From assembly GCA_021399435.1 (NCBI GenBank), contig JAJTUP010000009.1:1364001-1428000 (forward strand): a stretch of DNA of 64,000 bases. Direction: 5' to 3'. This stretch comes from Diaporthe sp. PMI_573. Taxonomy: Eukaryota; Ascomycota; Sordariomycetes; Diaporthales; Diaporthaceae. This document shows positions 53,207 to 62,128 of this stretch, in pieces (the first letter of the stretch is position 1; the number at the start of each line of letters is the position of its first letter). The position numbers were made by a program, and so were the translations under genes. The notes under the pieces are model-generated. The model was not told the DNA's origin, did no database searches, and was given only the letters and a program-made list of their open reading frames with translations.

Positions 53207-54370
53207 AGCGGGCATTGTCAATATGCGGCGATCCTTGGTTTCAAGGAGTAGAAGTGTCAAAAGGTCAGGCTAGGAATGATTAGACGATACCCGAATACAA
53301 CATGACCTCCCGGTTAGGCGAAGGTGCTTTCACTTGGTTTGAGCTCTCCCAATACCAGTGGAGACTGGGCTAGAGCAGTGAGTTACGCTTTGAATATCGA
53401 GGCGGATCTATGAACCTCCGCGTCCCCTCTGCTAACATACTTTAATCCCACCGACGGCTTTCGTTGTTTCCCATTCTCGCACTCGAGCGAACGTTCTGCC
53501 GGAAAAGCTCTATATGCGCATGCCCTCCGCCTGATGACATGATCCACGTTCAGCTGCTCTCTGAAGTTCGAAATGCTGCGCTTGAGACACTTGTGGTACT
53601 CAAGTCTGAAGTTCTATATCGGGCGTTGACAAATATCCTACCAGCGAGTCCAGTTGCGGGTGGAGTACTGTACTTGGCAGTTAATAGGTGCCTCTTATCC
53701 ACAAATTGGAAGTCGTCTCACATTCTGCCAGCACCTATTCCATGGAGTCATTCTCAGGATTGTTTGGCAGGGCAAACTCAGAAAACGAGGATGCTCATTC
53801 CACCGTGACTCGTCGAAAGGACATGACCACCATATTTACAAGCATTCATTGCATTGCTTTCACATGAACGAGTCGTCTGTTTGGAATTCAGAGGCAGACT
53901 ATTGTCTCTTGACTTCCCTCATCACGATTGCCACCATGCTCTCATGGACCGTTCGAGCCAGGCTTGGTCAATCCAGCCACAGTCTGGATATCCTATTAGT
54001 AAAGGTTTTCTCGTATTTAGTCATTCATGTCTCTTTTGATACCCAGGGGGTTAAGAAGGGAGGTTGTCAGCTGCTGGAGTGGTTAGGGGTTCGAAGAATG
54101 TCTCACTGTCCTTAACGCTCGTCCACGTGGTTGTGCACTGCCCTGACATTCCAATCAAATACTCGGGCGAGGCTGGCGACACGCAGCCGCATTCCTTCAT
54201 ACGGCCAAAGGCGAGGCTGAGGAGTTTCAAGGGCTGGTATCAAGGGCTGGTGTCGAAAGCTGGAGTCGAGGGAGACCAGGACAATATCAAGGAGTGGTTC
54301 TCGATGCCAGGGTGACAGTCATGATGGAGGTGTATGATCAACTTTCTGCTTTCGCAGTGTCATAACAAAC
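53207..54370. other. Gene-free region upstream of the chitinase
   Basis: A 1.16 kb gap. Open frames are short, overlap in several phases and lack protein-like composition. No feature is recognised. Confidence 0.6.
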
Positions 54371-56196
54371 ATGCATGCTATTGCTTCATTCGTACTTATT
54401 GTATCGTCATCGATTTCTGTGTTGGTGGGAGCCATCCCTCAACACCAACCGAGGGACGATCCTATTTGTGTTGATCAAACGACAATTACCATTACAGCAC
54501 CAGCGATTGCTGATCCAACAACACTACCAGAAGCGAATGGACAGGAAAACGGAGCGGACGCAGTAACTACAGTCACCAGAACTGTCACTGTCCTCCGGAC
54601 GATCGATGGTCTCCCAGAGTCATCCTCAGATGTTGGCGTCACTGAGACGGTGACAGTCTTCACCACAGAGACCAGCACCATCACTGTTCAGTCACCACTC
54701 GAAACTGTAATCTCAGATCCTACGACAGAGCCACAAGGGTCTTCAAGTCCTGCAGCAGGAGCTCCTTCGCCTACCATTGTCCGTCCTCACTTTGTCAATG
54801 CCTCACAGCCCGTGCCCTATAACAACTCCTCGCTGCCCTCGAATACATCATCTTATGGCTTGCCAACCCCCCCAATTCTACCAAAGCCATCTTCCACTGC
54901 GACTGATGTGCTGTCCTCGGGCTCCGCGTTTCCCCCGTCCTCGGGGTACGAGAACTCATTATACTTCACCAACTGGTTGGTACCTCCTTGGCACTTCTTT
55001 CCCCTTTCCGCCCAATCTCGTCACGGAGGTTCAAACTGAATCCAATTAGGGGAATATATGGCGCGAACTACCAGCCACAATCCATCCCTGCCTCCAAGAT
55101 CACTCGTGTATACTATGCGTTCGCCTCGTTTGGCAGTGACGGGACAGTCACCTCGTCGGACTCGTACGCCGATCTGCAGAAACACTACACCACAGACTCG
55201 TGGAACGAGCCCGGAAATAACGCATACGGCTGCGTCAAGCAGCTGTACCTGCTCAAGAAGCAGAACCGCCAGCTCAAGGCGATCCTCTCCATCGGCGGGT
55301 GGAACGACTCGCCCCGGTTCCCAGCGATGGCGGCCAGCGCCCCGGCCCGCGAGACCTTCGCGCGGACCGCCGTGCAGCTCGTCACGGACTGGGGCTTCGA
55401 CGGCATAGACCTGGACTGGGAGTACCCGGAGAACGCGGCGCAGGCGGCAGACTTCGTCAGGCTGCTGGCGGAGCTGCGGAGGCAGCTCACCGCCTGGACG
55501 TTCACCAACGCGCGGGGGTACCGCTTCCTGCTCACCGTCGCCAGCTCCGCGGGGCCGAGCCACTACAACGTGCTGAACCTGAGGGAGGCGGACCGGTACG
55601 TCGACTCGTGGAACCTGATGGCGTACGACTACGCCGGGTCCTGGGACACCACCTCGGGCCACCAAGCGAACCTGTTCGCCACCCCGGGCAACCCTGACGC
55701 CACCAAGTACAGCTCCGACAAGGCCGTCAGTGACTACATCGCCAACGGGGTCCCGGCGTCCAAGATCCTGCTTGGGCTGCCGACCTACGGGCGCGCCTTC
55801 GACTTGACAGGTGGCCTCGGCCAGCCCTTCCACGGGGTCGGCCCGGGCTCCGCTACGCTCCAGACTCCCGGGCTCTGGCTGTACAAGGACCTGCCCCGGC
55901 CCGGGGCGACCGAGCTTTACGACGCGGCGGCCGGGGCGAGCTACAGCTATGATCCGGCGGCGCGGGAGCTCATCTCGTACGACAACGTCTTCAGTGCCAA
56001 GAGCAAGGGCTCGTACTTAAAGGCAAAGGGGCTGGCGGGCTCTTTCTTCTGGGAGGCGAGCGGTGACAAGCAGGGAGCTGAGAGTCTGGTCGGGACGTTG
56101 GCTGGTGCGCTTGGGAGGCTCAACACACAACCGAATTTGTTGAGCTATCCAACGAGTCAGTATGACAATATCCGCAGCGGTATGCCAGGTCTTTAA
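54371..56196 (+). CDS. GH18 chitinase with Ser/Thr-rich N-terminal extension
   Basis: Exons 54371-54975 and 55050-56196; the 74-nt intron has an unusual GTTGGT donor and a TTAG acceptor, joining TNW to GIYGANY. The product is 583 aa. A signal peptide spans about 1-21. Residues 22-200 are Ser/Thr/Pro-rich with TVTRTVTV and TETVTVFTTET repeats, probably O-glycosylated. The GH18 barrel follows: KITRVYYAFASFGSDGTV, LKAILSIGGWNDS and FDGIDLDWEYPE, with catalytic E326 and assisting D322/D324 intact. Further motifs are YVDSWNLMAYDYAGSW, KILLGLPTYGRAF and the terminal GSFFWEASGD. No chitin-binding module is seen. The exon 1/exon 2 composition changes sharply: exon 1 is AT-richer and exon 2 strongly C/G-ending. 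Confidence 0.92.
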
Positions 56197-56618
56197 TAAG
56201 TTGTGGTGGTGTTTGGAAGGAAACCCCATCCCCCCCCCCCCACAAGGTTGATTGGCTTCTTGGTGCTCAGGTGTTTCGCATTCGCATATATGAGCCTGGC
56301 ATTTTCTCGTTCCAACCTGAAATCGGTTCTACTGGTGTTTTGTAGCGTAGATGCATAGATAATGGTAGAGCGTTTCTCACAGATGATCTAATCAACGCCT
56401 TATTGGAGAAGCATTCGGCATTTCGTAAGCGGGTGTTTGGCCTTCTCCATGCCCTTTGCTCAGCATAGTTTAGATTTGTGGTTGCAACATGAAGCTCGGG
56501 ACTTCATCGTGTAACCAAACAGTTACTAATGGGTGGGGATATCTCTCTGGTTGCGAAGTCGCGGTCTGTCAACCGCTTTGTTGCCAAAATTGCTTGCACA
56601 TGAGACGTAGATTCCACG
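56197..56618. other. Tail-to-tail intergenic region
   Basis: It holds the 3' flanks of the chitinase (+) and DUF202 gene (-). A run of 12 C at 56230-56241 lies just past the chitinase stop. Confidence 0.7.
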
Positions 56619-57113
56619 TCACGAAGAATCCTTCATGTCTTCGCGTTCACGCTGCGCCCGCCACCGCCTCGATATTGAACTTCCGTAGACACCACCAGCC
56701 AGACCCGCCACGGAGGCGGCAAGGAACGCAGAACCGTGGTAAGAAGGCTTGAAAAGACCCTTCTCCAAGAGCTTCAGGTTCGAAAAGTACCGCGACGTCC
56801 CGTAGACGATCGACCCGGAGCCGAGGGCCATCAGGGTACCTACGATGACCTGCGACTGTTCCTTCTGCGGCTCGTCCTCGACATCACGGGGTTCTCTCTT
56901 TGCGTCCTGGCCTGTCTGAGGTGGTGGTCGGAGGGGTTCCAGCAATTCCTTGAGATCGAGCTGGGAGAAGCGCTCAATCGCGATCCCCAGCGCTATGAAG
57001 CCAAGCCCTGTCCGGAGCCATGCCAGAAATGTGCGCTCGCTGGCTAGGTGGTCCCGGGCGGTAGAGCCTGTGTTCTGGTAGACTGGAGTCTTCCAAGGGA
57101 AACGAGAGAGCAT
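56619..57113 (-). CDS. DUF202-family membrane protein
   Basis: A single exon of 164 aa. The N-terminal signature STARDHLASERTFLAWLRTGLG is the DUF202 hallmark, followed by a first helix (GFIALGIAIERF). A polar loop of about 50 residues leads to two more helices (VIVGTLMALGSGSIVYGTSR and SAFLAASVAGLAGGVYGS). The C-terminus is charged. The family is widespread (bacterial YidH-like and fungal proteins) and functionally undefined; in yeasts some relatives are linked to vacuolar or polyphosphate-related SPX-VTC proteins through the same fold. Family call strong, role unknown. Confidence 0.88.
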   Translation of the reverse strand: MLSRFPWKTPVYQNTGSTARDHLASERTFLAWLRTGLGFIALGIAIERFSQLDLKELLEPLRPPPQTGQDAKREPRDVEDEPQKEQSQVIVGTLMALGSGSIVYGTSRYFSNLKLLEKGLFKPSYHGSAFLAASVAGLAGGVYGSSISRRWRAQREREDMKDSS

Positions 57114-57611
57114 GGCGATGATGTTGCAAGTTCGAAGATCAGGCCACTATGTCGAAGAATTCGATGTCGTGAGTTGATAGGCTCGCTGTATTGTGAAAGT
57201 CCAAGGTTGTGAGGTCGTCCTCTTGGCCACGAGGACTTTCAAGGTTGTGTTGTAGACTCGTCTTCGGGACCCATAAGGCGATGTCTAAATTAGAGTTAAG
57301 ACGACGAGGACCTCTGAGCCACGAGGGTTCTGATACGGAGAATACCAGCAATTAAATGAGCAGGATTAAATACAGTTTGCGATGTTACTGTTTCGATAAA
57401 CGTACCCCCGTCGTCTTTCAACCACACCAGCCACTCCAGACGGCGATCTCTGGACGCCGACCACCCACAGCGACCCACAGCTTATCTCATCCCCGATGAC
57501 CTCACTCGACTGGCCCCTTATCATCTCACCAGAATACCGCCTTTTACCATAATTTTCACCCAAAACCCGGGCCAGAAGAGTGGATTGTATTCACAACGTC
57601 TTGAATCCACA
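57114..57611. promoter_or_regulatory. Divergent promoter of the DUF202 and M24 peptidase genes
   Basis: A 498-bp gene-free region between head-to-head starts, somewhat AT-rich. No specific element is recognised. Confidence 0.5.
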
Positions 57612-59105
57612 ATGCCGACATTTGCTGTCGAAAAGAACCCCGGAGCTGGGGATGAGCATCGCCCATTGCTCCCGTCCACGCCTGGGCGGAAGCCGAGGCA
57701 CCAGAGGCGCGCGAGGGCGGCGCTGGGCCGGGTCTGCGAGACTATCTCATGGGCCTTCTTTCTAGGCTTTGCCTTGTGCGCCTTCATAGATATGTACTTC
57801 CACCGTGGCGCCTGGTGGTGGCCCGACTCGGACTTGTCCGCCGCCTCGCTGGAGACGTGCGCCTGGTCGCACCTGGCGCCACACGTCGGCCTGCTGGACG
57901 TCGCCCCCATCGGCCGTGAGGAATACCTCCGGCGGCAGGGCACCCTCGCCGGCGAGCTGAGGGCTGCCGGCGCCGATGCCTTCATCGCTGAGCCGTCGGC
58001 TTCGTCGGCCTACTACGCCAATGTCTCGTACGAGTTTGACCTCTCCGAGCGGCCCTTCCTCGTAATTGTGGACAAGGACGCGCAGTTCTCCTACCTTGTC
58101 CCCAAGTTTGAGGCTGGCCGTATTGCGGGCCTGGAGATGGCATACAGCGACAAGACCGTCATCGAGTGGGCCGAGGAGGAGTCGCCGTACGAGGTCTTGG
58201 CCAAGGCCACTGGCTACTCCAAGATCGTCCTGGACGAGCACGCGAGGTTCATGATCGCCGCGGGGCTTCAGAAGGCGGGCGTCGAGGTCGTCCCCATGAA
58301 CGAGGCGACCCAGTCCCTCCGGTCCGTCAAGACAGAGGCCGAGATCGAGATCCTGAAGGGCATCAACTCTTTCACACTGGAGCTGGTCCGCTCGCTGCAG
58401 AAGTGCATCAAGGTCGGCCTCACACAGGAGACAGTCGTGACCTCGGCCGAGGCGCTCTTCACCCGCGCCGGCGTGGGCAGGGGCTTCTGGTCCATCGTCC
58501 TCTTTGGCGACCAGGCAGCCTACCCCCACGGGGGCAAGCACGGCAAGACGCTGGAGGAAGGCGAGTATGTGCTGATTGACATTGGCTCCAAGCTGCATGA
58601 CTACGGCAGCGATGTGACGCGGACGGTCTTGCCCGCGGGAGGGCAGGTCAGTGACGAGCTGAGGGGGGTCTGGAAGACTGTCTACGAGTCCCAGGCTGCG
58701 GGTTTCAACCTCATGCATCCGAACGAGACGTGCTCTGAGGTTGATTCTGCTTCACGCAAGCCTATCTCTGATGCTGGCTATGCAGAGTTCTACACGCACC
58801 GACTCGGCCATGGGCTGGGCCTGGAGATGCACGAACACCCCTACCTGAACGGGGCGAACAGCGAGAAGCTGAGGATTGGACAAGTAGTCTCAAATGAGCC
58901 GGTAAGTTTGCCAACTGTCGTAATGGGCTGCCCCTCGAATAATACCGCTGACATGGCCCAGGGCATCTATGTTACAAGTGAGCAGGCGTACAAGGTTGGA
59001 CGGGAGGTTGGGTTTGGGGTCAGGCTCGAGGATCCGATACTGGTCACCATGAAGGGTGGTGTCCCCTTGACTGGCAGCAGGGCGACTTCTCCATACGAGC
59101 CCTGA
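57612..59105 (+). CDS. Membrane-anchored M24 metallopeptidase (Xaa-Pro aminopeptidase/dipeptidase type)
   Basis: Exons 57612-58901 and 58962-59105; the 60-nt intron is a multiple of three and free of stops. The product is 477 aa. A basic cytosolic N-terminus precedes one transmembrane helix (about 45-63, ISWAFFLGFALCAFIDMYF), so the catalytic part is lumenal or extracellular (type II). The creatinase-like N-domain is followed by the pita-bread fold with all five metal ligands: D323 (LIDIGSK), D334 (SDVTRT), H400 (RLGHGLGLEMHEHP), E429 (SNEPGIYV) and E453 (VRLEDP). Removing the intron restores the conserved SNEPGIYV; retention would insert 20 residues between the P and the G. Likely trims peptides with proline in position two; localisation (vacuole or surface) is uncertain. 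Confidence 0.93.
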   Translation: MPTFAVEKNPGAGDEHRPLLPSTPGRKPRHQRRARAALGRVCETISWAFFLGFALCAFIDMYFHRGAWWWPDSDLSAASLETCAWSHLAPHVGLLDVAPIGREEYLRRQGTLAGELRAAGADAFIAEPSASSAYYANVSYEFDLSERPFLVIVDKDAQFSYLVPKFEAGRIAGLEMAYSDKTVIEWAEEESPYEVLAKATGYSKIVLDEHARFMIAAGLQKAGVEVVPMNEATQSLRSVKTEAEIEILKGINSFTLELVRSLQKCIKVGLTQETVVTSAEALFTRAGVGRGFWSIVLFGDQAAYPHGGKHGKTLEEGEYVLIDIGSKLHDYGSDVTRTVLPAGGQVSDELRGVWKTVYESQAAGFNLMHPNETCSEVDSASRKPISDAGYAEFYTHRLGHGLGLEMHEHPYLNGANSEKLRIGQVVSNEPVSLPTVVMGCPSNNTADMAQGIYVTSEQAYKVGREVGFGVRLEDPILVTMKGGVPLTGSRATSPYEP

Positions 59106-59402
59106 ACAAATGCTCGCTTGAGCAAATCACATATCAATACACCAACCAACCTATGGCTCCATCTCAAAAAGACGCCGGTTGGGAGACACTGATTTCATTC
59201 AAGATGTTGACAATGCATGAGAAAGAGACGATGAAGGCAGTTGGGAAATATAAAGGGTGATATATGATGCTAATAGAAGGAATTACAGACGCGATGCCCG
59301 TCTTCTCCATGTATCTACACCCCGGCCAAGGAGATCTAGCTCCTCAAAGCCACACTGAGCTCTGTATGTCCCGGGACATGAGTTCTCGCCTCACCCGCCT
59401 GT

Positions 59403-60698
59403 TCAACCCATGAGATACCCCAGCAGTCCCACAACTCCACTCAGGACAAGTACAACGCCCTCCGTCCCGGAGCCCCTCGAAGCCGAGGCCCCAGCGACCT
59501 GCACCGCCCCGCTCCCAGCAGTGGCGGTCGCGTTCCTGGACGCCGGCGCAGCAGTGGCGTTGACGGGTGCCGTCATGGTGGCCAGCACGGTGCTGCCGTC
59601 CGACCCGGCGATCGTATAGGTCATGGTCGTCATGGTCTGCGGCGCGAGCGCCATCAGGCTCGCGTCCGACGAGATGGTCCCTGGGAGCGGCTCCAGGTTC
59701 GCGGCCTGCGGAGGCGGCACCGCACCGGGCAGGATCTCGGCCGGGGGAGTGGCCGTGGCCATCGGCGCCTCGCCTCCTTCGCCTCCCATCATGCCTCCGG
59801 GGATCGTCATGAACGCAGCGGGCGTCGCGGCGGGCATGCCTGCGGGAGGCGCGGATGCCCCGGCAGGGGGCGGGAGCTGCTTCAGGCCGCCGGACTGGGG
59901 CGTCGCTGCCGCGGGGTGGGTCCCGTTCGCGAAAGAGCCCGGGGTCGCCGCGGCTGGGGGCGGCGCCCCGCTGTTGACCGAGTTTGCGATCTCCGTCAGC
60001 TGGGCCAGGTCGATGGTAGACGACGCCGTGCCCGGAGGCGGCGGCGCGCTCGCGTTCGCCTGGACGCCACCACCCAGAGGCTGCAGGCTCGCCGGGGGAG
60101 CCGGGGGCTGGCTGCCACCCAGGGGGATGAGGCTTTGCTGCGCTCCCGGTGGCAGGCTCGCGAGGCCTGGCAAAGGCTGCAGTGATGCCGCAGCTTCGGC
60201 AGCGCCGGGTAGAGGCTGCAGGCCCTGGGTCACGTTCTGCTCGGCGCCCTGACCATTGGCTCCGTTGTTCTTGTCGCCGCCGTTCTTGTTGCCCTGGTTT
60301 CCACCTTTCTCGTTCTGGTTCTGTTGTTCTTGGTTCTGCTGCCCGTCACCCTTCTTGCCGCCTTGCTGGTTCTCTTGACCCTGGCCCTGTTGACCTTTCT
60401 GGCCATTACCCTGCTGCTGGCCATTACCCTGCTGCTGGCCATTACCCTGCTGCTGGCCATTACCCTGCTGCTGGCCCTCGCCCTGCTGGCCCTCGCCCTG
60501 CTGCTGGTTGCCGTTGTCACCGGCCTGGTTGTTCTCGTTGCCCCCTTCCGCTTGCTTCTGGTTTGCATTACCAGCACCGCCGTTGTTGTCGGCACTAACT
60601 TCCTTCGAGTCTTGTCCGGCCTGGCTCTGGTCACTGTTCGCCGCCTCCACCACGGCGAACCCCAGCAGAAGAGTTGCCAAAACCTTTGAGATACGCAT
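59403..60698 (-). CDS. GPI-anchored Gln/Gly/Asn-rich secreted protein
   Basis: A single exon of 431 aa. A signal peptide spans 1-19 (MRISKVLATLLLGFAVVEA). Residues 20-155 are extremely rich in Q, G, N and E, with four identical GQQQGN-type repeats. Residues 155-340 are Pro/Ala/Gly-rich with recurring LQPLPG motifs. The last 90 residues are Thr/Ala-rich with TMTTMTYTIAGSDG, a pattern seen in other fungal GPI proteins, and end in a hydrophobic GVVLVLSGVVGLLGYLMG anchor signal. No enzyme domain is present. It is probably a wall or adhesin-like structural protein; the family is not recognised further. Confidence 0.82.
   Translation of the reverse strand: MRISKVLATLLLGFAVVEAANSDQSQAGQDSKEVSADNNGGAGNANQKQAEGGNENNQAGDNGNQQQGEGQQGEGQQQGNGQQQGNGQQQGNGQQQGNGQKGQQGQGQENQQGGKKGDGQQNQEQQNQNEKGGNQGNKNGGDKNNGANGQGAEQNVTQGLQPLPGAAEAAASLQPLPGLASLPPGAQQSLIPLGGSQPPAPPASLQPLGGGVQANASAPPPPGTASSTIDLAQLTEIANSVNSGAPPPAAATPGSFANGTHPAAATPQSGGLKQLPPPAGASAPPAGMPAATPAAFMTIPGGMMGGEGGEAPMATATPPAEILPGAVPPPQAANLEPLPGTISSDASLMALAPQTMTTMTYTIAGSDGSTVLATMTAPVNATAAPASRNATATAGSGAVQVAGASASRGSGTEGVVLVLSGVVGLLGYLMG
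60401..60472 (-). repeat. Four perfect 18-bp tandem repeats within the Q/G-rich gene
   Basis: The unit GGCCATTACCCTGCTGCT (plus strand) occurs four times without a mismatch, coding for GQQQGN-type hexapeptides on the minus strand. Diverged units flank it. Being a multiple of three, copy-number change keeps frame. Confidence 0.95.
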
Positions 60699-62128
60699 GT
60701 TGAAGAAGAGTATTATATGATATAGAGAATAAAAGAACGGCTACCAGAGCTGGTGAAGTGAGATGAAATAAAGAATGTAACCGTCGCAAGCTGGCCTGCA
60801 GGCTAGGGGTGTGGGAAAAGAGAGTGAGCGTAGAAGGGAACCTGGTGACAAAGAGAACAGGAAGGCGATCACAGCGGGCAGATCAATTGTAGTCGGCGCC
60901 GGGACAGGCGGCAGAGCAACAAAATGATATACGCCGAGAGCCATACTTCACCTAGTCACCCCAACTCGCGACGCCTTCCGTATGATTTACCTACCTAGAA
61001 CCAGCCAGATCCCAATGGCAATCATGCAATAAGCTTTCCCGCCCCACGCGAGCTTAGCGTGCGTCTGGCCGGGGAGAGATGCGATGGCAGGAACTTGTCA
61101 ACGCTGGGATGACGGGATAAAACATGATGCGCCAGGGGTGTCGAGGAGCATTTCCTTGTTCAACCAACAACATGCCCGGTGCACATCAACAAACCCAGTG
61201 AAACTCCCAACGAACCGCCTCCACCAGCAGGTCATGATGGGCACTCGCCCAACGGCGGGCGAGGCAGACGGCTTACAACCAAGAGGCTATTGCAGCTGCC
61301 ACGCCGCAGGCCGTCCTCATCTCCAGACAAGATCCAAGCCGATGGCGCGGATGTGACCCCATCCCCAGCTTGGCCGTGCCTGGTTCCCATGGTTAGTCTT
61401 GCATTTGCCTATGGTTCCCTTGTGCCAGCCAAGGGCCATAAAGCCCTGCACGGCTCGGAACGGAGGAAGGGCCCCTCGAATGAAGGGGGCGAAGGGGGTG
61501 CTTCGTCTCGCCATCGTGAGATCCTGCCGGGGCTTGGGAGTCGCAGAGGAAAATGTATCAGGTGTGGCGGTAGGTTGAATAAGCCTGAATTTAAGCATGA
61601 GGAAAGACCCCGAGTTGGGATGGCATCCAGGTCTGTGAAGTCTGTTCCGCCAATGGGGGCCGGGGTTCTGGGCTCTGACACGTAGTGCCTCTGGAGATCA
61701 AACGAACCCCCTTGCATCGGCACGCGGCTTCATTCACGTGGTCGGCCCATCGTCTTAGACGAGTCTTCGCCGCGCATTTTTTTGGCCTACCTGGAATCAT
61801 TTTGCCGCCGTCTGTTGAGTCTCGGTTACATGGCTTTGTCGCAGAAAGTATTCGGCCATCAATCTCGACGATAAGTCATTGCCAAATGTCCCTTTGTGGG
61901 TTGAAATTGCATTCACATAATACATACTCACACCATTCGTCAAATACAGAGTCCACGACGGATGTAGACTATGAAGTAAGTCTCTCGTGCCTCGAGGGCT
62001 CTCGCCTAGCACTTAAAGTGCATGCTAGAAATCTTCCCTGTGTCCTTCACTATTTCCAATCCCGTCTCGCTCTGGGGCCGGATTTTCTGCCGCCCAAGTC
62101 TCATCCCCTGCAAATTGACAAGCTGGGC
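60699..62128. other. 1.4 kb region between the Q/G-rich gene and the Ssr4-like gene
   Basis: It holds the promoter of the Q/G-rich gene and the 3' flank of the Ssr4-like gene, both on the minus strand. Open frames are overlapping and random-like; no feature is recognised. Confidence 0.6.

Noticed and set aside
55021..55833. 270-codon minus-strand frame opposite the chitinase
   Set aside because: Shadow of the GH18 exon; random-like Val/Arg/Gly composition.
57762..58718. 318-codon minus-strand frame opposite the M24 peptidase
   Set aside because: Codon-bias shadow of a clearly conserved gene with all metal ligands.
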